Shown here: positions 58,123 through 64,000 of the stretch, one piece after another
Numbering within the stretch: the stretch's first letter is position 1
How the letters are laid out: each line of letters starts with the position of its first letter
Assembly (NCBI GenBank): GCA_038373865.1
Contig: JAXGGA010001626.1
Coordinates: forward strand, 81,681 to 145,680
DNA length: 64,000 bases
From: Uloborus plumipes
Lineage: Eukaryota > Arthropoda > Arachnida > Araneae > Uloboridae
Reading direction: 5' to 3'
The notes under the pieces: generated by a model
The model's database searches: none
The model's input: the letters and a program-made list of their open reading frames with translations, nothing else
What the model was told of the DNA's origin: nothing
Translations under genes and position numbers: made by a program

Positions 58123-60549
58123 CAGTGGTCGGAAGTAGCGCTCTACAAGTAGCGAAACTACTGTAGAAGCTACATTTTTAGTAGTTTGTAGTGTAGCGCA
58201 CTACTTTTTGAAAAAAGTAGAGTAGTGAGTAGCGCGATACAAAAAATAGTAGTTTGTAGCGATTTCTGGAAACTACTTTTAAATTTTTCTTTAAAAATAA
58301 AAAAAGAAAAAAAAAGAAGAAAGAAAGAAACAAGGTCGAATCTGGCCGGTGCAAATCATTGATTAGGTTGGCATCGTAATTTTCATATTCCGCCAATATT
58401 CGCATTGAATGGAGCTTGGCAGAGAAAATAATGAATGTTTGATAAATTTCCAGCATTTCCTGAATTGACTATGCTGTCATGAAATTATTAAATTTTTGAA
58501 AGTTGAAGTTTTTCAACCTGTCAGCTGTTGAATCCTTTCCTGACGCGAATATTCGTAAAAATTGTAAAAAAGGGCTTAAAAGGACAAATTGGTGCAAAAA
58601 GAATTAAAAAAAAAATAGATAAACAAGCTGTTTTTTTTTTTTTTATGCTTGTGGGTGAAACACATGATATGGCATCTTCGCCAAAACGGCATCTTCCCCC
58701 AATCTACCTTAATCTAAACCACATTTCGAATTTTTTAGTTCAATCCTCAAACGGTGTATTCTTTTTATTTATTTTTTTAAAGTAGCGAAGTAGCAACTGA
58801 GCTAATATTTAGAAAAGTGCCAATTTGAGTCCCAAGTGAATTTTCACCAGTATTTCAATAACTAGTTAAAAAAATAATTTTCCCCAGAAAGAAGATAAGT
58901 TTTTCTTTCATTTCATCTAATAACATCAGAAAAAAAATTTTTTTTTTCATCAGAAAATATTGTGTTTATACATCAAAAATCAGATCGGTAACGTGTCCCA
59001 AGTAGCAAAGCTTAGCATGCAAACAGGTCATGCGCACTTTCTAACTTCCTAAAAAAACGCACTTGCACAAAAAACGATTCTATTTTTACCCCTTTGTTAA
59101 TATTTTACTTCATTTTTGTTTTAATCGATTTCTGATTTTCTAGCTGATGCGAAATAAGCGTGTCCCAAGTTCCGCCGTCAGAGTGGTAACAATAACTTCC
59201 GATCTATGTTTAGGCTCCCAAAATCATTTCCTGCACCTATACCACGTGATACTGAGTACCTGGTGGAAAGTTTTATCGAATTGTAATTAAAAATTTGCAT
59301 TTCTGCATCTAAAATTGTAGGTAAGATTTTTTAAGTGATTTTATAAAATGTGTGTCATTTGAGTCATCAGATCGGTAACACGCTCTAAAATGCGCAGTTT
59401 TTATTATTTTAAAAATTATTTTATATATAAGTATAGTCCTTTGTTACAAGTGAAAAAACCACGTGTTTGATTTTGGTTTAGTGCGATCGACTCGGAAATA
59501 AAAAAAAAACTTTGTCAGTTTGTCAGATCGGTAACAGTCAGAGCGGTAACATTGAAAAACAGCAAATATGTTACAGAACTAACTCACACGTTTCAGAATT
59601 ATAAAAAGCAAAAATCATACTTTAGCCATATATATTGAATATTTTTGTTCTTAAAAAATGAAAAGCAATGAGTTTTAGTACAATTGCTTCATTTGTGGTT
59701 TGTATGACCTAACAATAGAAGTTAGTAAAATAAGAAAAATTGACACTGCAGAAATTAAGTTAATTAATTATTATTATTTTAATTAATTAATTTATTTATT
59801 TTTTTGTGCCTCAATTTCTTATAACTTCGCTAAATAACTAGATAATAACTAGCATGCTAAATTTGAATTTCTGATCAAGAAATTAAATTTTTCCTGCAAC
59901 TAATTAAAGAAAAGCAAGCAGCAGAGTTGTGTGTTGAAAAAGTTGAAGTTGTGTGTTGTTTTAAAACAAAACAAATGTTTTATTAGCTTGGATTTGGTAA
60001 TCTCATAATTTATTTTATCTAAAAACCTTATCGCTCATTTTTATTTCCAAGAAATGCTTTTTCATAATGAAATTTGATTTTTTAGCCTAATATATATATT
60101 TTAATATAATTATCTTAATTCTATGTTAAAAATGCAAGGAAATGATATCATATTTAGAGATGTTAACGAAGACTGATAACATAAACTCAAATATGTAACT
60201 CATATTAACATCAGATCTGTAACATTCATCAGATCTGTAACGGCTTAAAAGTGAGTAATCTAAGGAGGGGGTAAATAACTTCCTTGACCTCCCCCTTTTA
60301 TTTTCTTGCATTTAGACCCACTTTAGACTTAAAATCCAATATTAGTTTTTTTCTGCAAAAAAAATTTTTTTTCAGAAAACTCCAACTTCAAATTGGCACT
60401 TTTCTAAATATTGGCTCAACTACATTTCAAAAGTAGTGTAGTGCGCTACATTTAAAAACAAGTAGTTGTAGCTGTAATTAACTACATTTATAAGAAAGTA
60501 GTTGTAGTTGTAGTTCGCTGCGAAAAATATGTAGTTTTTCCAACCACTG
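58123..60549 (+). mobile_element. hAT-like element, copy C, interrupted by another element
   Basis: Same termini as copy B (cagtggtcggaagtagcg, caaccactg) and a perfect 8-bp duplication ctttcgtc (58115-58122 and 60550-60557). Its length is 2427 bp because a 1619-bp element is inserted after gtagcaact. Without it, copy C would be about 0.8 kb like A and B. Confidence 0.9.
58799..60417. mobile_element. 1.6-kb element nested in hAT copy C, with GTAAC motifs
   Basis: Terminal inverted repeats of about 30 bp: gagctaatatttagaaaagt plus gccaatttga on the left, its complement on the right with one mismatch. Flanked by the 4-bp duplication aact (58795-58798 and 60418-60421). Inside, cagatc(g/t)gtaac or gag(t/c)ggtaac occurs seven times (about 58982, 59181, 59368, 59524, 59541, 60212, 60230). 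No transposase seen. Superfamily undetermined. Confidence 0.8.
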
Positions 60550-62209
60550 CTTTCGTCTAAAAATATATTGTTGTTTAAATCATCTTCTTGTTTTACAGCT
60601 TTAAAAATATTTGTATTTATTTTCACATAAAAATTCATCTATTGTGTTTCAGTATATATTTTTGACATTTAGCGTAATATTATAAAATCAAATATTCATT
60701 TTTTGTTCATTAACATTGATTTCTTTGATTGCAATGTTTATGTGGTGCGAAAGTATAATAAAAGCAAATAAACGACGAAGGTTAAGCACAGATTTCAAAA
60801 TAAGTACCAATAGGCTTATCTAAATTAAAAGGTCAGAATAAGGTAAATTTGAAGCCTCAAAATCATATAGAAAGCTACCTGCGATCAAGTTATACGAACT
60901 CTTCCCGCCCCCAATGAGTCGACCGAAAAACTGTGTAATCAATGTGTAAAACTCATCCGTCTGAAATAACAATCTATGCTATATCAGAACGGTATTGCTG
61001 TGAGTCAGTTGTCCGCATTTTTAATTTCTAATGCGTTCTTTGTTGAAATGGAAATTGGAAACTGAAAAAAAATAAATGATTGACGAGGTGAAAAGTAATC
61101 CATTTTTCTCTGATCTTGAGCATGTTGACTACAAAAATGAAAGGGTGCAGAAATGGCGAGAGAAAGGAGCCACACTGAACGAAGAAGTATACCAATATAG
61201 AGCTTAATACTGTCTCGGCAATCAAACAATTTTATTTCTTGCTTATTTTATGAGCTTTACCAAATATATTTCTATTTTTTAAATTAAATGATCTTAAATT
61301 TTACTTAAAAAATTAAAATATTTAATTACTAGCCGTTCCGAAGCATTTACATCACTTGACCAAAGGAACGCAAAAATCCGTTTTTTAAAGAAATTTATTT
61401 TAACAAGAGCAAGTATTACTGAAACTGAATACTACCGATGGTGGAAAGTTTGATTAGAGTTCTGCTAAAGAGATGCCCCATAAAAATATTATTTGCAGAC
61501 ACTTGAACCGAAAAAAAAGACTGCTTCAATCTAATGCGTACCTTCAGTAAAAAAAAAAAGAAAGAAAAAAAACAGGGTTACCGTGGTGGGTTGGTAACCG
61601 TAAATATAATACTCAGATAGTCTCGGGGCTGTCAGGTTAAAACCTACTACTTTTAGTGACTTTAATTATTTTTCCTAATATTTCTGAGAAAATGTTTTCA
61701 ACAATTTAGCATATATTTTCTGCAACTTATCCTTTCCCAACTAACCTGCGAGTTATTGATTCGACGCAAAATATTAGTCGTTTTTAGATACATTCATCAG
61801 CTTTCTTAACAAAACCAACTGTATTTTGAATTAAATGTTACTATAGCTTTAGATAATACTTCCATTAAGTGTTGTTTTGTAAACAATATATTTTTGGGGT
61901 ATACACTCAGCTCGAGGAGTGTACAAACAGATTCGTAGCTCTTTTACTGGAGACATATCAGTGCTTTTTGCTCACCAGTAAACAATATGTATTTTGTATT
62001 TCTATATATTTTTTACTTACAAGGTAAAAGGCACATAAATTCTATTTTATGCGTGTAGCACACATTTGCTAATACTTAATCACAAAGCAGTAAACAAGTC
62101 GCTATTAAGAGCAAAAAAGTAATACAGTGAAAAAATAATTACTAGCATCGACCAAGAAGTTGAGAATGTAACTTTTCACAATTAATATTTTTAACCATCA
62201 TATTTTCAG

Positions 62210-62491
62210 AGAGGATACGAATCCAGCCCTTCCACTTTCCAAGTAACGTCAAGGAAGGTTTGAAAGTCCAGGGTCATTGTAGTTTATTAGAAGGAGAAAC
62301 TCCGGTTCATTTCACTTGGCAGAAAGATGGAGAATCTTTACTTTCCAATGACAATGTCAATATTATGACTCATGGTGATTATTCCAGACTTGTGATTAAT
62401 AATGTGGACGTGCAAAGCTCAGGAAACTACACGTGCATCGCGAAGAATAATCGAGGACAGGACATGCATTCTGCTCACCTGGCTGTCAGAG
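62210..62491 (+). CDS. sDscam: sDscam-like gene 2, complete Ig domain exon (Ig1)
   Basis: Ninety-three whole codons between phase-1 junctions encode one whole Ig domain. IRIQPFHFPSNVKEGLKVQG is the start typical of Dscam Ig7-type/sDscam Ig1 domains (P-F-x-F-P ... E-G). HCSLLEGETPVHFTWQKDG carries the B-strand cysteine and C-strand tryptophan. YSRLVINNVDVQSSGNYTC then IAKNNRG carries the E-F strands with S-x-N-Y-x-C, and HLAVR is the G strand. In gene 1 only the end of the last Ig is present, so this is not a duplicate exon of gene 1. It is the N-terminal recognition domain of a second receptor. The gene continues beyond the window. Confidence 0.9.
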
Positions 62492-63496
62492 GTAAGTTAT
62501 CATTATGTTATAAACATTAATATGTATAATAGGGAAGCTGTGTTAATAAATTAGACTTGGTCTATTGCACGTTTTCTCAGATTAATGTAATTTATTACGC
62601 ATTAAGGAATAAACCCATTTTTTTTCGCTAGACACAAAGCAGGTTGTAGCATACTCGACGTTATTTGAATTGTGTCTTTACATAGCGCAAGCGAAGACGT
62701 TTTAATTTTTTCAAAAGTAATAAGCATCGTTATTTGTGCTATAGATCTACTTTAAACAGAGCAATTTATTAATTGTTTGACTAATTTTGGTCTGGACCAA
62801 CGTTTAAGTCTTCTGGTAAACTTTGCAGTCCATCCTTTTTCTCCACAATCCATTGTAGCAGTCCGACATGCTGTTGCAACAACGTCTCTCTGCTAAATGT
62901 GCAGAGAATGACTTTGCGAGTATCTTATGTTACTAAAAACAGCGCGAATTTATCTATACATCAATCAAAACCATTCTTAATATTCCAGAACGCAGTAAAC
63001 TGACCGTCGAACCAGGTACTGATAGATTTGAAATCGATCCTAAAGTATTGGAAGAAATTGTAAATCGTACGACATCACTCAGGGAAATGAATCAACACAG
63101 AAGAATTGAAAAAAATATATAACTCGTACGACGTCATGCAGTGAAAGTAAATGCTACGAAAGGCTTGGGTAAAGCGCGCTTTTTTATAAGAAGTTTACAG
63201 AAAAAAATCAATCTTAGAAAAGGCGAGCGGCGGAGAAATAAGAAGAAGTAAAAAGAGCCCCCAGAGCACGCTTCTGGGACTGGAAGGTTTTTACATGTGT
63301 GCTGCACAAAAAACCCGAAGTATTCGCCGAAAACATGTGCACCAACCAGCTACAGGCGTGTTGCACGAGCCGTCTTAAGTCAGTGAGGTCAAGACGGACG
63401 TCAAAAGTGGTCAATCTAGTCGCTTTGGCATCTAGTCTTTTCTCATTTTATCCAAAGACACACTTGGATCAATAACATATCCAGCAACTTTGAGAA
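62492..63496 (+). other. Downstream intron sequence of gene 2
   Basis: Begins with the donor gtaagt. No confident next exon. A block after a clean acceptor at 62990 stays open for 43 codons (62991-63122) in the expected phase, but does not look like an Ig2 exon. The GC-richer 63.1-63.5 kb is not recognised. Confidence 0.45.
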
Positions 63497-63499
63497 TGT

Positions 63500-63829
63500 G
63501 ACAGGATAACTTCAAACGGCCACTGAATACCGAAGTGTGATAGCATATATAAATGGGAAGCACAATTCTAAGGTCGGAAAATAAAGTTCTCACCTTCATT
63601 TGAATCATTATATTGCAATTTAAAGAGTCCGTTATGTTAACATTTATTAGGTTTAAGTGGAAAACTAAAATACATAAAAGAAAAGAATTTGATTTTGGCT
63701 AGCGAGCTGAACGAGACAATAATAGCGCTGCCAAAATACTTCTATACTACATTGTTGGCAAATAACACTAGTTACAGAAAAACAATATATACATGGGAAA
63801 TATAATCACAGGATAAAATATTTCTAACA
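63500..63829 (-). mobile_element. 3' LTR region of a copia-like retrotransposon (- strand)
   Basis: On the - strand a polypurine tract AAGGGGGAG is followed directly by TGTTAG, the expected polypurine-tract/LTR junction at 63824-63842. The other LTR boundary is uncertain; tgtgacagg near 63497 would give a TG...CA LTR of about 330 bp. The 5' part of the element is outside the window. Confidence 0.45.
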
Positions 63830-63840
63830 CTCCCCCTTGA

Positions 63841-64000
63841 TTAAATTTCCCTTAGTCCTTCACCAAGTTTTTGGTTCCCTAAGGACTTCTTGTGCATTCC
63901 AGTCCAGTGTTCCTTACTTGAACAACTGTTGAACTGGCTCCTGAATTTATTGAGCTTGGCGCGGGATCTAGTTAGATCGCCAAAGGGACCCATATCGAAG
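63841..64000 (-). pseudogene. Copia-like Pol C-terminal fragment
   Basis: The - strand frame ends at TAA (63841-63843), 11 bp before the TGTTAG LTR start. It contains KLNKFRSQFNSCSSKEHWTG, matching the conserved copia Pol stretch (x-L-S-x-F-x-x-P-S-x-E-H-W-x-A) that precedes RNase H. RNase H itself, which should follow, is absent: the frame runs only another 25 residues to the stop. This looks like an internally deleted, non-autonomous copy. Confidence 0.6.

Larger units (their letters stand above)
56403..62209 (+). other. Intron 1 of sDscam-like gene 2
   Basis: GT-AG intron (gtatgt...tattttcag). Contains hAT copy C with its nested insertion (58123-60549), runs of C and T near 57861-58064, and otherwise unrecognised AT-rich DNA. 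Confidence 0.65.

Overview
This is an AT-rich, intron-rich animal sequence, not a microbial one. All recognisable genic sequence is on the + strand and belongs to the Dscam-related immunoglobulin/fibronectin family. Ten short exons (791-30992) join in one frame through GT-AG introns. They encode the end of an Ig domain, three fibronectin type III (FNIII) domains, one membrane helix and a short cytoplasmic tail. Ig domains followed by only three FNIII domains and a membrane helix is the layout of the shortened Dscams (sDscam) of chelicerates; full-length arthropod Dscam has six FNIII domains. I therefore infer an arachnid or other chelicerate genome.

Layout: 1-790, intron tail. 791-30992, the 3' half of sDscam gene 1 (493 codons plus stop). 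30993 to about 33.9 kb, 3' UTR candidates with two plausible poly(A) signals. About 33.9-55.9 kb, intergenic DNA made of dispersed repeats, MITEs and unrecognised AT-rich sequence. 55.9-62.5 kb, start of a second sDscam-like gene in the same orientation: a candidate 5' UTR with an upstream ORF, a signal-peptide exon (56252-56402) and one exon encoding a complete Ig domain (62210-62491). It runs out of the window. The two genes form a head-to-tail tandem, as reported for chelicerate sDscam clusters, where isoforms arise largely from tandem 5' cassettes with their own promoters.

The introns are a dense record of mobile elements. There are three copies of one hAT-like element (21745-22573, 51059-51913, 58123-60549), each with a perfect 8-bp target duplication. 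There is a 2.3-kb hAT-like element (10301-12610), a 163-bp hAT MITE, a 1.65-kb foldback element, a tRNA-derived SINE inside another foldback, and a 707-bp MITE carrying a 44-bp palindromic array. A 3.9-kb DNA transposon contains a frameshifted pseudogene of the family with FDGY, GEDTDLL, LHAxTGCDTT and C-terminal CXC motifs. The 13.5-kb intron before the membrane exon also holds about 15 copies of a ~60-bp minisatellite, nearly every unit centred on the E-box CACGTG. A copia-like retrotransposon lies on the - strand at the right edge.

The two genes probably encode homophilic surface recognition proteins. Gene 1 shows the shared constant part (FNIII stalk, membrane anchor, tail with tyrosine motifs) and gene 2 shows the N-terminal recognition part.
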